A stretch of DNA of 64,000 nucleotides. Source: Halobacteriales archaeon QS_4_69_225 (lineage in GTDB: Archaea > Halobacteriota > Halobacteria > Halobacteriales > Haloarculaceae). This document shows positions 34,915 through 44,053 of the stretch, piece by piece. The notes below the pieces were generated by a model. That model was not told the origin of the DNA and searched no databases. It saw only the letters and a program-made list of their open reading frames with translations. A program made the position numbers and the translations under genes. The stretch lies in assembly GCA_003020965.1 (NCBI GenBank), contig PXRL01000009.1, positions 54,401 through 118,400 of the forward strand, given 5' to 3'. How positions within the stretch are numbered: position 1 is the stretch's first letter; the number at the start of each line of letters is the position of its first letter.

Positions 34915-36072
34915 ATGACCGACTGCTGCGTCATCGTTCCGACGGTCCGGCAGCCGGAGTGCGTCCGGGCCTACGTCGAGAACGCGCGGGCCAACGGCTT
35001 CGAGACGGACCGGCTGTTCTTCCTGCTGGTGACCGAGGAGTTCTGCGACGTCGCCGGGATGGAGGCGATGCTCGAGGACCTCGGCGTCGACGGCGAGGTC
35101 TTCGACGGGCCGCGCCGGGACGCCTGGTTCGAGGCGCGCGGCCTCGCGGAGTACGCCGACCTGATCCCGGCGGCCAGTCACGCCGAGACCAGCTTCGGAC
35201 TGCTGTACCTGTGGGCCGGCGACTTCGAGTACGGCTTCCTGATCGACGACGACACGCTGCCGCACGACGACTACGACTTCTTCGGCCGGCACCTCCGGAA
35301 CCTCGCCTTCGAGGGCGAAACCGAGGTCGTCGACTCCGACGAGCGGTGGGTGAACGTCCTGTATCAGAACGCCGACGAGCACGGCCTCTACCCCCGGGGG
35401 TACCCGTACGGCGCGATGGACGAGACCGTCGAGACCGACCGCGTCGCCGTCGACGGTGTCGTCGCCTCCCAGGGCCTGTGGACGAACGTCCCGGACCTCG
35501 ACGCCGTCCGCATCCTGATGGACGGCGACCTCCAGGGGCAGGCCCGGACCCGCACGAGCGCCGCCGACTACGGCGAGGACTTCGTCGCCGCTCGCGGCAG
35601 CTACCTCACGGTCTGCTCGATGAACCTCGCGTTCCGCCGTGAGGTCGTTCCGGCGTTCTACCAGCTGCCGATGGACGACAACGCGTGGGACGTCGGCCGC
35701 TTCGACGACATCTGGTCGGGGGTGTTCCTCAAGCGGGCCTGCGACGTCCTCGGCAAGCGCATCTACAACGGCGCGCCGCTGTGCGAGCACAACAAGGCCC
35801 CGCGGTCGACCTTCTCCGACCTCAACAACGAGGTCGCCGGCCTGGAGCTGAACGAGCACCTCTGGGAGCACATCGACGACGTCGGCGACGACGCCGAGAG
35901 CTACGCCGGCGTCTTCGCGGCGATGGGCGAGCGGCTCGCGACGGGTGAGTTCTCCGACTACGAGAACGGCGCCTTCCTCAACCACGTCGGCGAGGCGATG
36001 CTGGAGTGGCTGAACTGTCTGTCGGCGCTCGACGCCGCCGAACCGGTCGCCACGGAGGTGACGGCGGATTGA
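34915..36072 (+). CDS. Reversibly-glycosylated-polypeptide-like (GT75-type) protein
   Basis: The 385-residue protein begins MTDCCVIVPTVRQPECVRAY, has a nucleotide-sugar type DDD motif in FLIDDDTLPHDDYDFF (111-113), SYLTVCSMNLAFRREVVPAF, and a C-terminal NKAPRSTFSDLNNEVAGLEL. This layout resembles plant reversibly glycosylated polypeptides (UDP-arabinopyranose mutases) and their prokaryotic relatives, often called alpha-1,4-glucan-protein synthases. It probably binds and transfers or isomerises a sugar nucleotide. Its stop overlaps the likely start of the iron-binding lipoprotein gene, so they are co-expressed under the metal box. Confidence 0.65.
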   Translation: MTDCCVIVPTVRQPECVRAYVENARANGFETDRLFFLLVTEEFCDVAGMEAMLEDLGVDGEVFDGPRRDAWFEARGLAEYADLIPAASHAETSFGLLYLWAGDFEYGFLIDDDTLPHDDYDFFGRHLRNLAFEGETEVVDSDERWVNVLYQNADEHGLYPRGYPYGAMDETVETDRVAVDGVVASQGLWTNVPDLDAVRILMDGDLQGQARTRTSAADYGEDFVAARGSYLTVCSMNLAFRREVVPAFYQLPMDDNAWDVGRFDDIWSGVFLKRACDVLGKRIYNGAPLCEHNKAPRSTFSDLNNEVAGLELNEHLWEHIDDVGDDAESYAGVFAAMGERLATGEFSDYENGAFLNHVGEAMLEWLNCLSALDAAEPVATEVTAD

Positions 36073-37193
36073 CCTCCCGTCGTCGGTTCCTCGGGGCGGC
36101 GGCGTCCGTCGGGGCCGTCGGACTGGCGGGCTGTAACGGGCTGACGGGCGACTCCACGGACGAGCCGCGTCAGGTGAACTTCGCGGAGTTCCGCGGCTCC
36201 GGGCCGTTCGTCGAGGAGCGGCCGGTCCTGTCCGGCGACCGCATCGCGGACCTCCCCGACCTCGAGGGCGAACTCGAGGTCTACCTCGGCGGCGGCGAGA
36301 GCGGCCTCTACCGGGACCTGATCGCCCTGCTCGATGACGTCTACCCGGAGTTCGACGCGCAGATCCGTGGCTTCGGGGCCGCCGAGGCGGCGAACACCAT
36401 CCTCACCGAAGGCGAGTCGACGCCGGCGGACGTGTTCTGGTCCGTCGACGCCGGCTCGGTCGGCGCCGTCGCCGACGAGGGACTCACCGCGACGCTCCCC
36501 GCGGAGGTCGTCGACCCCGTCCCCGAGGAGTTCCGCCCGAACGACGAGTGGGTCGGCACGGCCGGACGGGCACGGGCCGTGCCGTACAACACGGATATGC
36601 TCTCGGCGACGGACGTCCCCGACTCGGTGATGGCGTTCCCGGAGACCCCGGCGCTGTCGGACGCGATGGGGTGGGCGCCCACCTACAGCGCGTTCCAGGC
36701 GTTCGTGACGGCGATGCGCGTCCTCGAGGGCCGCGACCGGACGGAGACGTGGCTGCGCGGCATGGTCGACGCCGGCGTTTCGGAGTACAACGACGAGTTC
36801 CTCGTCTCCAACGCGGTCGCCGAGGGCGAGATCGCCGCCGGGTTCGCGAACCACTACTACGCGCTCCGCGTGAAGGCCAGCCGGCCGGAGGCGCCGCTGG
36901 AGCTCGCGTTCACCAACGGCGACGCCGGCGCGCTGATCAACGTGGCCGCGGCGGCCCAGCTCGCGCCGAGCGACAACGGCGACCTCGCACAAACATTCAT
37001 TCACCACCTCCTGACGGTCGAGGCCCAGGAGTTCTTCGCCACCCGGACGTACGGCTACCCGATGCTTCCCGGCGTCCCGCCCGTCGGTGGCCTGCCGCCC
37101 GTCGACGAACTGAACCCGCCGACGCTGGACCTCGCCGAGCTGTCGGAGGTCCAGCCGACGCTGGAGCTGCTGCGGGAGACCGACGTTCTCTGA
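36069..37193 (+). CDS. Iron(III)-type ABC transporter substrate-binding lipoprotein
   Basis: The 374-residue protein is read from TTG 36069, which overlaps the upstream stop codon and places a Tat signal with lipobox (TSRRRFLG, then VGLAGC) at the N-terminus; ATG 36006 would add 21 basic residues before it. The mature part (LEVYLGGGESGLYRDLIALL, PADVFWSVDAGSVGAVADEG, VSNAVAEGEIAAGFANHYYA) is a FbpA/AfuA-type ferric-binding protein. It probably captures iron or an iron chelate outside the cell for the permease that follows. Confidence 0.85.
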   Translation: MTSRRRFLGAAASVGAVGLAGCNGLTGDSTDEPRQVNFAEFRGSGPFVEERPVLSGDRIADLPDLEGELEVYLGGGESGLYRDLIALLDDVYPEFDAQIRGFGAAEAANTILTEGESTPADVFWSVDAGSVGAVADEGLTATLPAEVVDPVPEEFRPNDEWVGTAGRARAVPYNTDMLSATDVPDSVMAFPETPALSDAMGWAPTYSAFQAFVTAMRVLEGRDRTETWLRGMVDAGVSEYNDEFLVSNAVAEGEIAAGFANHYYALRVKASRPEAPLELAFTNGDAGALINVAAAAQLAPSDNGDLAQTFIHHLLTVEAQEFFATRTYGYPMLPGVPPVGGLPPVDELNPPTLDLAELSEVQPTLELLRETDVL

Positions 37194-38824
37194 TGACACC
37201 CGGCGAGGACGCGATGCGGCCCGCGAGCCCGGTCGCCGACCGGGACGAGGAGCCCGACTCGGAGGCGACCGCGGGGCTCCTCCTGGGGGCGGCCGCCGTC
37301 GCCGTCGCCGTCGCCGTTCTCTCGCCGGTCCTCTGGCTACTGTTGCGTGCCGCCGAGGTCGGGGTCGCCGAGGCCTGGGCGCTCGCGACCTCGGCGACTG
37401 CCCTCGAAGTACTGGTCAACAGCGTCGTCCTCGTGGCGGTCGTCACCGTCGCCTCCGTCGTCGTCGGTCTCACGCTCGCGGTGCTCACCGTGCAGACGGA
37501 CCTCCCGTTCGCCCGTCTGTGGACCGTCGCCGCCGCGCTCCCGCTCGTCGTGCCGAGCTACATCGGCGCCTTCGCCTACGTCTCGGCGTTCGGCCCGCAG
37601 GGCGAGCTGGCCGACCTGCTCGCGCCGCTGGGCCTCCAGGCCCCGACCATCTACGGCCTCCCGGGCACCGCGCTCGTGCTGACGCTTTTTATCTACCCGT
37701 ACGTGTTCCTCACGACCCGCGCGTCGCTGCTGTCGTTCGACGCGACCCAGCTCGAGGCCGCCCGGACGCTGAACCACGGCTACCGCGCGGCGTTCCGGCG
37801 GGTCGTCCTGCCGCAGATCGCCCCGGGCGTCGCCGCCGGCGCGCTGCTGGTCGCGCTGTACGCCCTCTCGGACTTCGGGACGCCGGCCATCATGGGGTAC
37901 GACGCCTTCACCCGCGTCATCTTCGTCGAACTCGGGACGTTCGGCCGGGGACGGGCGACCGTGCTCGCGCTCGAACTGCTCGGCGTCACCGCGCTCGTGC
38001 TCGCCCTGGAGTCCCGCGTCGGTCCGGACGAGTCGACGGGCCACGGCTCGGCGGCGTCGACCGACACCGTCATCGAGCTGGGCGTCCTCCGGTGGCCGGC
38101 GATGCTGCTGCCGGCGTTCGTGGCGACGTTCACGCTGGTGCTGCCGGTCGCCATCCTCGGCGTATGGCTCTTCCGGAGTGGGCCAGCCTACGCCGGCGGC
38201 GGCATCGCCTTCGAGTGGGCCTACGGGCTGAACTCGGTGACGGTGTCGCTGCTGGCGGCGGCCGCGACGGTGCTGCTGGCGCTGCCGGTGGCCTACTACG
38301 CCGGCCGGTCGGACTCCGTCGTCGCCGAACTAGCCGAGCGCTCGACGTACGTCGGCTACGCGATGCCCGGCGTCGTGCTCGGGCTCGCGCTCGTTTTCTT
38401 CGGCACCCGGTACGCCCAGGAGCTGTACCAGACGATCCCACTTCTGGTGTTCGCCTACGTCGTCCGGTTCCTGCCGCAGGCGGTCGGGACGACCCGCTCG
38501 TCGGTGCTCGGCGTCGACGCCGACCTCGAGGGCGCCGCCCGCGTTCTCGGGGAGGGCCCCGGCGGCGCCTTCCGCCGCGTCACGCTCCCGCTCATCGCCC
38601 CCGGGCTCGCGGCCGGCGGCATGCTCGTCTTCCTCACGACGATGAAGGAGCTGCCGGCGACGCTCATCCTCCACCCGACGGGCTTCACGACGCTCGTCAC
38701 CTACATCTGGCGCGTCCAGGAGGCCGGCTACTACGGTCAGGCCGCGCTACCGGCGCTCGTCCTCGTGGCCGTCTCCGGGCTGTCGATGGTGCTCCTCCTG
38801 CGGGCCGAGGGGACCGATGAGTGA
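37193..38824 (+). CDS. Iron(III)-type ABC transporter permease (fused two-domain)
   Basis: The 543-residue membrane protein has two tandem permease domains, each with an EAA-type loop (LEAARTLNHGYRAAFRRVVL, about 186-205; LEGAARVLGEGPGGAFRRVT, about 444-463). This matches FbpB-type proteins. It shares one base with the end of the binding-protein gene. The ATPase expected next (FbpC-type) is absent, and an unrelated glycosyltransferase gene follows with an 8-bp overlap. A partner ATPase must be encoded elsewhere if the transporter works. Confidence 0.9.
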   Translation: MTPGEDAMRPASPVADRDEEPDSEATAGLLLGAAAVAVAVAVLSPVLWLLLRAAEVGVAEAWALATSATALEVLVNSVVLVAVVTVASVVVGLTLAVLTVQTDLPFARLWTVAAALPLVVPSYIGAFAYVSAFGPQGELADLLAPLGLQAPTIYGLPGTALVLTLFIYPYVFLTTRASLLSFDATQLEAARTLNHGYRAAFRRVVLPQIAPGVAAGALLVALYALSDFGTPAIMGYDAFTRVIFVELGTFGRGRATVLALELLGVTALVLALESRVGPDESTGHGSAASTDTVIELGVLRWPAMLLPAFVATFTLVLPVAILGVWLFRSGPAYAGGGIAFEWAYGLNSVTVSLLAAAATVLLALPVAYYAGRSDSVVAELAERSTYVGYAMPGVVLGLALVFFGTRYAQELYQTIPLLVFAYVVRFLPQAVGTTRSSVLGVDADLEGAARVLGEGPGGAFRRVTLPLIAPGLAAGGMLVFLTTMKELPATLILHPTGFTTLVTYIWRVQEAGYYGQAALPALVLVAVSGLSMVLLLRAEGTDE

Positions 38825-40970
38825 CCGCGCGACCGCGGCGGCGCGGGTCGCCGGGCGGCTCCGTCCGGCCGTCGATGGCCTCCGCTCGCGGCTCTCGACC
38901 GCCGACGCCGTCGCCCTCCTGCTCGCTCTCGTCGGCGGACTCGTCGCCGCCGCCGTCGCCACGGGGCTCTTCCCGCACCGCTCGCCGAACCACGACGAGG
39001 GCGTCTACCTCCAGCAGGCCGCAATGTTACTCGACGGGCGGCTGTTCCTCCGACCGCCGGTCCCGGAATCGTTCCGGCCGTGGTTCTTCGTCGAGACGGC
39101 CGACGGCGCCCTCTATCCGAAGTACGCGCCGGTTCCCGCGGCGGCGTTCGCCGCCGGGATCCTGCTGGGCGCCCCGTGGCTGGCGCTGGTCGGCATCGGC
39201 GTCGCCGTGATCGGCCTCACGCACCTGACCGTCCGGGAGGCGTTCGACGCCCGGGTCGGCGCCGCCGCCGCGGCGTTCGTGCTCGCTTCCCCGCTGTTCG
39301 TCGTCCAGTCGGGCGTGTTCCTCCCGTACGCCGTCACCGCCGCCCTCGAACTCCTCTTCGCCTTCGCGTACCTCCGCGGCGACCGGACCGGAAGCCGCCG
39401 GTGGGCGGCGGTCGCCGGCGCGGCGATCGGCGTCGCGTTCTTCGCCCGGCCGTACACGGCGACGCTGTTCGCGGCCCCCTTCGTCCTCCACGCCGCCTGG
39501 CACGTCGTGGGACGCGAGGGCCGGCCGACCGTCGCCCGGCTCGACCGCTCCGTTCTCGCGCGGAACCTCGTCACCGCGGCGCTCGGTCTCGCCGGCGTCG
39601 CGGCCGCACTCGGCTACAACGCCGTCGTCACCGGCGACCCGCTGACGTTCCCCTACCAGGCGTTCGCCCCGCGGGACGGGATCGGCTTCGGCCGGCGGGA
39701 GATCCTCGGCCGCGCCGTCGACTACACGCCGTCACTGGCGGTCGCGGCGAACGCCCGGGTACTGGCGGCGTTCTTCGCCGACTGGGTCGCCGCCGGACCG
39801 GTCGGGGGCCTTCTCGCCGCGGTCGGGGTGGGCGCCGCCGGCCGGCGAGCCCTGACCGACGGCGCGGTCGACGGCCGCCGGCTCGCGGTGGCCGGCCTCG
39901 GCGTCTCCGTCCCCCTCGGGAACCTCCTCTTCTGGGGGAACCTGAACGTCCTCGGCGACCTGACGACGCCGGGCGACGGCCTCATCGCCTCGCTGGGGCC
40001 GTACTACCACTACGACCTGCTCCTCCCGACGGCGGCGTTCGCGGCCTACGCGGTCGTCGTCGCCGGCGACCGCACGAGGGCGGCCGTCCGCGACCGGGCG
40101 GCGACGGGTCGGCAGGCGGCGGCCGTCCTCGCCGTTCTCGTGCTGGTGGGTGCGGCCGTGGTCGCCGTGCCGGCGGCGGCGGCGCTCGGCGAGCCCGTCG
40201 AGCGGAACGCCGAGACGACGGCCGCCTACGAGCAGGCCTACGCGCCGGTCGAGGAGCGGACGTTCGACGACGCCGTCGTGTTCCTCCCGACGCCGTACGG
40301 GCCGTGGCTCAACCACCCGTTCCAGGTGCTGCGGAACGACCCCGGCTACGATGGCGAGGCGGTGTACGCCACCCGCGAGGACCAGTTTGCCGTCGTCGAC
40401 GCCTTCCCCGAGCGGACGCTGTACCGCTACGCCTACCGCGGCGCGTGGGCCCCGACCGCGGGCGAGACCGTCGAGCCGCACCTCCGGCGCGTCCGGCACG
40501 TCGCCGGTGACCGCGTCACCGTCGAGGCGTCGCTCGGTGTGCCGGCGGCGGCGGAGTCCGTCTCCGTCAGGCTGACGACCGACGAGGGGGACGCGCTGTA
40601 CGCGGCGAACGGGACCCGAGACCCGCTGCCGCTGAATCTCGTCGTCGACGGCAACCGCCTCCGGCTTGAGGGCCCGGTCGAGCGGATCGGGGACGGGTCG
40701 GGCGTCCCCGTCTCCGACCGGGAGACCGTGGGACTTGTCGTCTACGTGAGCACCGGCGGAGCCGACGCGTTCAGCTACCGGCTCGACGTCCCGCTGCGCC
40801 GCGAGGCCGAAACCGTCCGGGCCCTGACGCCGTACGCGGAGGTCTGTCGGGTCCCGGACCGCTGCGGCGGCGAGGCGGCGTACGTCCCCGGAGCGTCCGA
40901 CGACGGCGTCTTCGTGGCCACGTCGGTGCGGTCGTCGAACGACACGGCCGCACGGCGCGTCGACGGCTGA
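38817..40970 (+). CDS. Integral membrane glycosyltransferase-like protein (ArnT/PMT type)
   Basis: The 717-residue protein has a first span (ALLLALVGGLVAAAVATGLF), then the acidic luminal loop HRSPNHDEGVYLQQAAMLLD typical of ArnT/PMT-fold (GT-C) lipid-linked sugar transferases. About ten further spans follow (to about residue 460), then a 260-residue soluble C-terminal domain of unknown type. It overlaps the permease gene by 8 bp, so translation is coupled to iron transport genes. A GT2 enzyme that could supply its lipid-linked sugar lies next, on the other strand. The acceptor is unknown. Confidence 0.75.
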   Translation: MSDRATAAARVAGRLRPAVDGLRSRLSTADAVALLLALVGGLVAAAVATGLFPHRSPNHDEGVYLQQAAMLLDGRLFLRPPVPESFRPWFFVETADGALYPKYAPVPAAAFAAGILLGAPWLALVGIGVAVIGLTHLTVREAFDARVGAAAAAFVLASPLFVVQSGVFLPYAVTAALELLFAFAYLRGDRTGSRRWAAVAGAAIGVAFFARPYTATLFAAPFVLHAAWHVVGREGRPTVARLDRSVLARNLVTAALGLAGVAAALGYNAVVTGDPLTFPYQAFAPRDGIGFGRREILGRAVDYTPSLAVAANARVLAAFFADWVAAGPVGGLLAAVGVGAAGRRALTDGAVDGRRLAVAGLGVSVPLGNLLFWGNLNVLGDLTTPGDGLIASLGPYYHYDLLLPTAAFAAYAVVVAGDRTRAAVRDRAATGRQAAAVLAVLVLVGAAVVAVPAAAALGEPVERNAETTAAYEQAYAPVEERTFDDAVVFLPTPYGPWLNHPFQVLRNDPGYDGEAVYATREDQFAVVDAFPERTLYRYAYRGAWAPTAGETVEPHLRRVRHVAGDRVTVEASLGVPAAAESVSVRLTTDEGDALYAANGTRDPLPLNLVVDGNRLRLEGPVERIGDGSGVPVSDRETVGLVVYVSTGGADAFSYRLDVPLRREAETVRALTPYAEVCRVPDRCGGEAAYVPGASDDGVFVATSVRSSNDTAARRVDG

Positions 40971-41131
40971 CCGGGCGCCGTGCCGCGGCGAGTGGTCCCC
41001 GCAGCCGCACTCCGGAGCGCGACGACGGTCGACGCGAGTATCACGACGACCGCGGCGCCCGTGGGCGAGCGGTCTCCGGTCGACCACGGCCGCGGGCCGC
41101 ACGCGGTCGGGGCCCAGTTCCTCGGCGGGGC

Positions 41132-41866
41132 TTACAGTCGCTCCTCGAACCCCACCTTCAGGATGGATTTCGCGATCTCGGCGCCGCCGGCCAGGGGGTC
41201 GAGCTTCGTCTCGCCGGCCCGCTCGGCGTACTCGATGGGGAGTTCGCGGACGTCGTAGCCGCGGGCCAGCGGCCGCATCAACAGTTCCGCCGATAGGCCG
41301 GTGTTCTCGGTCCACTCGATCTCGTCGATGACCTCCCGGCGGTAGGCTCGCATGCCGGTCGTGGTATCGTGGACCCGCTCGCCGAGCAGGACGCTCGCGA
41401 CGGCGGCGAAGGCGTGGTTGCCGAGGCGGTTGAACGCCGGCATCGCCGCGGCGCCGTGGTACAGCCGGTCGCCGCTGACCACGTCGTACCCCTCATTCAC
41501 GGCCTCGAGGAACGCCGGCAGCGCCGTCATCGGGTAGGTGTCGTCGCAGTCGGTCGTGACGACGACGTCGCGGGAAGCAGCCGTCAGCGCGGCGTGGACG
41601 GCGACGCCGTAGCCCTGCGGCTCCTGGCGGATGACCCGGGCGCCGTGCTCTTCGGCGATCTCCGGCGTGCGGTCGTCGGAGCCGTCGACGCAGACCACCT
41701 CCGCGCGGCCGTCGGTCACCCGCTCGACGTCGTCGAGCACCGTCGCGACGGCCGCCTCCTCGTTGTAGGTGCCCATCACGACGCTCAGGTCGTCGAACGT
41801 GAACGGACCGTCGGCGTTCGCGTTCGCACCGTCGGCGTCCGCCGCCTCCGTCTCAAGCGTGCTCAT
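41132..41866 (-). CDS. GT2-family glycosyltransferase (dolichyl-phosphate-sugar synthase type)
   Basis: The 244-residue GT-A protein starts with 25 acidic residues, then LSVVMGTYNEEAAVATVLDD, the metal-binding TTDCDDTYP (DxD-type, about residues 104-112) and GMRAYRREVIDEI. No C-terminal membrane spans exist. This fits the DPM1/polyprenyl-phosphate sugar synthase group. Its own TTAGG-N4-CCTAA box lies 33 bp upstream, overlapping the stop codon of the GMC gene. It converges on the ArnT-like gene across a 161-bp space. Confidence 0.88.
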   Translation of the reverse strand: MSTLETEAADADGANANADGPFTFDDLSVVMGTYNEEAAVATVLDDVERVTDGRAEVVCVDGSDDRTPEIAEEHGARVIRQEPQGYGVAVHAALTAASRDVVVTTDCDDTYPMTALPAFLEAVNEGYDVVSGDRLYHGAAAMPAFNRLGNHAFAAVASVLLGERVHDTTTGMRAYRREVIDEIEWTENTGLSAELLMRPLARGYDVRELPIEYAERAGETKLDPLAGGAEIAKSILKVGFEERL

Positions 41867-41899
41867 TGCCGTGGGGTAGCCGGCGGCCGCACTTCAGTT

Positions 41900-41913
41900 T
41901 TAGGTTTGCCTAA
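41900..41913. promoter_or_regulatory. Metal-box palindrome before the GT2 gene
   Basis: TTAGGTTTGCCTAA has TTTTAGG to its left arm and CCTAAAG to its right. It overlaps the TAG stop codon of the GMC dehydrogenase gene and precedes the GT2 start by 33 bp on the same strand. It shares TTAGG-N4-CCTAA with 34886 and 44054. Confidence 0.6.
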
Positions 41914-43532
41914 AGCGACCGCGAGAGCGCCTCGTCGACGGCGTCGGCGGCCCGCAGCGCCAGCGCCGCGATCGTCAGCGTCGGGTTGACGGCGCCGCCG
42001 GTCGGGAAGACCGACGAGGAGGCGATCCAGCAGTTCTCCAGGTCGTGGGTGCACAGCGTGGGGTCGACGACGCTCTCCGTGGGCTCTTCGCCCATCCGCG
42101 TGGTGCCCATGTGGTGGTAGGCGGGGCCGGTCGAGTCGGGGCCGGCGGTCCAGGTCACCTCGGCGCCCAACTCCGCGAGGATGTCGCGCTGGATCTCGTT
42201 GGACCGCTCGATGGTCCGCAGCGCGCGGTCGCCGACGGTCCAGTGGACGTCCGGCACCGGGTTGCCGAGATCGTCGGTCCGCTCGTCGTCGAGGCCGACG
42301 TAGCTGTCCTCGCGGGGCAGTTGCTCGACCAGGGCGCCGACGGCGACGTGGCCGCCGTAGGACTCGCGCAGCCGTCCGAGCAGGTCGTCGCCCCAGTCGT
42401 CGCCCGTCATCGCCAGTTCGACCGGCGACGGCCCCGCGTAGTTGAGGAACTCAAGCTTGAACGGCGCTACCGTCTCGTCGGCCTCGTCGTAGAACTGGTG
42501 GCTCTCGGTCGTGACGAAGCCGACGTGGTTCTGCCGGGTCCGCTCCTCGAGGACGCCCCCGACGCCGGCGAAGAGGTGGTCGGTGAAGTACCGGCCGACG
42601 GCGCCGCTGGAGTTCGCCAGGCCGTCGGGGTAGAGCTTCGAGGCCGACAGCAGGAGCAGCCGCGGAATCTCGACGCCGCCGGCCGCCAGCACGAAGGCGT
42701 CGGCGGTCTGGCGGTGTTCGGTGCCGTCAGGTGCGACGTAGACGGCCGCCTCGATTCGGTCGGGGCCGTGGGCCAGTTCCGTCACCCGGGCGCGGTCGAT
42801 GACCGTCGCGCCCGCCGACTCGGCGGACTCGACGTGGACGGTCGCGTCGTACTTGGCGCCGGAGGGACACACCGGCTGGCAGGTGCCGTAGCCGACGCAC
42901 TCGCCGCGGCCGTCGTACGGTTCGGAGTTGCGGGCGTTCGGCACCGAGTGTGTCGCGATGTCCAGTTCCTCGCAGGCTTCCGCGAACAGCGAGTCGCTGT
43001 GGGACGGCGGGAACGCGGGGTTGGGAAACGGCGCCTCCCGCGGCGGCCCGAACGGGTTGTCGTCGGCGCCGGAGACCCCGAAGGCCCGCTCGGCCTCGGC
43101 GTAGTACGGTCGGAGGTCCGCGTAGTCGAGGGGCCAGTCGGGGCCGACGCCGCGCTCCGTGCCGGAACTGAAGTCCGCCTCGTGGAGCCGCATCACCATC
43201 CCCTGCCAGTGGAGCGTCGACCCGCCGACCCCCTTGACGCGGGCGTGATTGAGCGGGTAGAACCACTCGCCGGACGCCGCGTGGGCGTCCCGGGGGCCAC
43301 CCATCTCCCAGACGTCCGGCCGATCGTAGGCCGGTCGGATGGCCCGTTCCTGGCGGTTGAGGCGGTCCTCGGGGTCGAACCGCGGGCCGGCGTCGAGGAC
43401 TACCACCTCGTGATCGGCCGCCAGTCGGTTCGCGACCAGCGCGCCCGCGGGACCGGCACCGACGACGCAGACGTCGGCGTCCGGGACGGGCGTCCGGTCT
43501 CGCCCGTCGGCCGCCGAGGGGGTGCCGCTCAC
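41910..43532 (-). CDS. GMC-family FAD-dependent sugar/alcohol dehydrogenase, large subunit
   Basis: The 540-residue protein starts at GTG 43532, overlapping the small-subunit stop codon (GTGA). The FAD-binding motif VVGAGPAGALVANRL is at about residues 20-34. A cysteine motif CVGYGTCQPVCPSGAKYD (about 205-222), common in gluconate-2-dehydrogenase-like GMC enzymes, follows. The C-terminal catalytic region has HHMGTTRMG and GGAVNPTLTI. It probably oxidises a sugar, sugar acid or polyol. No signal peptide of its own is visible; export with the Tat-tagged small subunit is a reasonable inference. Confidence 0.88.
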   Translation of the reverse strand: MSGTPSAADGRDRTPVPDADVCVVGAGPAGALVANRLAADHEVVVLDAGPRFDPEDRLNRQERAIRPAYDRPDVWEMGGPRDAHAASGEWFYPLNHARVKGVGGSTLHWQGMVMRLHEADFSSGTERGVGPDWPLDYADLRPYYAEAERAFGVSGADDNPFGPPREAPFPNPAFPPSHSDSLFAEACEELDIATHSVPNARNSEPYDGRGECVGYGTCQPVCPSGAKYDATVHVESAESAGATVIDRARVTELAHGPDRIEAAVYVAPDGTEHRQTADAFVLAAGGVEIPRLLLLSASKLYPDGLANSSGAVGRYFTDHLFAGVGGVLEERTRQNHVGFVTTESHQFYDEADETVAPFKLEFLNYAGPSPVELAMTGDDWGDDLLGRLRESYGGHVAVGALVEQLPREDSYVGLDDERTDDLGNPVPDVHWTVGDRALRTIERSNEIQRDILAELGAEVTWTAGPDSTGPAYHHMGTTRMGEEPTESVVDPTLCTHDLENCWIASSSVFPTGGAVNPTLTIAALALRAADAVDEALSRSL

Positions 43533-44044
43533 TGCCGCGGTCCCCGCCGGTAGCTGTCGGTCCCGCCGGGGTGGCCCCGCGGGTTCTCGAGACCGACCAG
43601 CTCCCCGCCGGTCGGCGAGGCGTACAGCGCCATCAGCAGGTCGTTGACGACGTAGTACCGCACCCGCTCGGCGGTCGACCCGTCGGGGACCTCCGCGGCG
43701 GTGTCGACGCCCATCTCCCGCAGCAGCGAGTCGCGGTCCTCGGCGGCGAGGTCCGCGAAGGCGGCGTCGTACCACGCCTCGGCGCGGTCGTCCATCGTCT
43801 CGACCGCCGCCCGAACCCCGCGGGCGTGGTCGTCGTCGCCCGCCGCGCGCCGCTCGGCGAACGTCTCGACGAACGGCTCGACACCGGACAGCTCGCTCGG
43901 GTAGACGACCTCGGCGACCGCGACCAGCGTCTCGACCGGCGCCGTCGCGGCGTCGCCACCGGTGTCGACGGCGTAGGCGGCGGCGCCCGTTCCCACCCCG
44001 ATGGCCGCGAGCGCGCCGATGGCGTCCCGCCGGGACAGTTCCAT
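43529..44044 (-). CDS. Gluconate 2-dehydrogenase subunit 3-like protein
   Basis: The 171-residue protein has a Tat signal (ELSRRDAIGALAAIGVGTGA), then a helical domain with ETLVAVAEVVYPSELSGVEP and AERVRYYVVNDLLMALYASP, typical of gluconate-2-dehydrogenase gamma subunits. It accompanies the FAD subunit encoded by the overlapping next gene and probably carries it through the Tat system. A metal box lies 9 bp before the ATG, where it would overlap the start of transcription. Confidence 0.85.
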   Translation of the reverse strand: MELSRRDAIGALAAIGVGTGAAAYAVDTGGDAATAPVETLVAVAEVVYPSELSGVEPFVETFAERRAAGDDDHARGVRAAVETMDDRAEAWYDAAFADLAAEDRDSLLREMGVDTAAEVPDGSTAERVRYYVVNDLLMALYASPTGGELVGLENPRGHPGGTDSYRRGPRQ

Positions 44045-44053
44045 GGAGGCGAT

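Noticed and set aside
36006..36068. ATG 36006 as start of the iron-binding lipoprotein
   Set aside because: It would place 21 basic, Gly/Arg-rich residues before the Tat signal and overlap the upstream gene by 67 bp; TTG 36069 gives a normal signal peptide and a 4-bp overlap.
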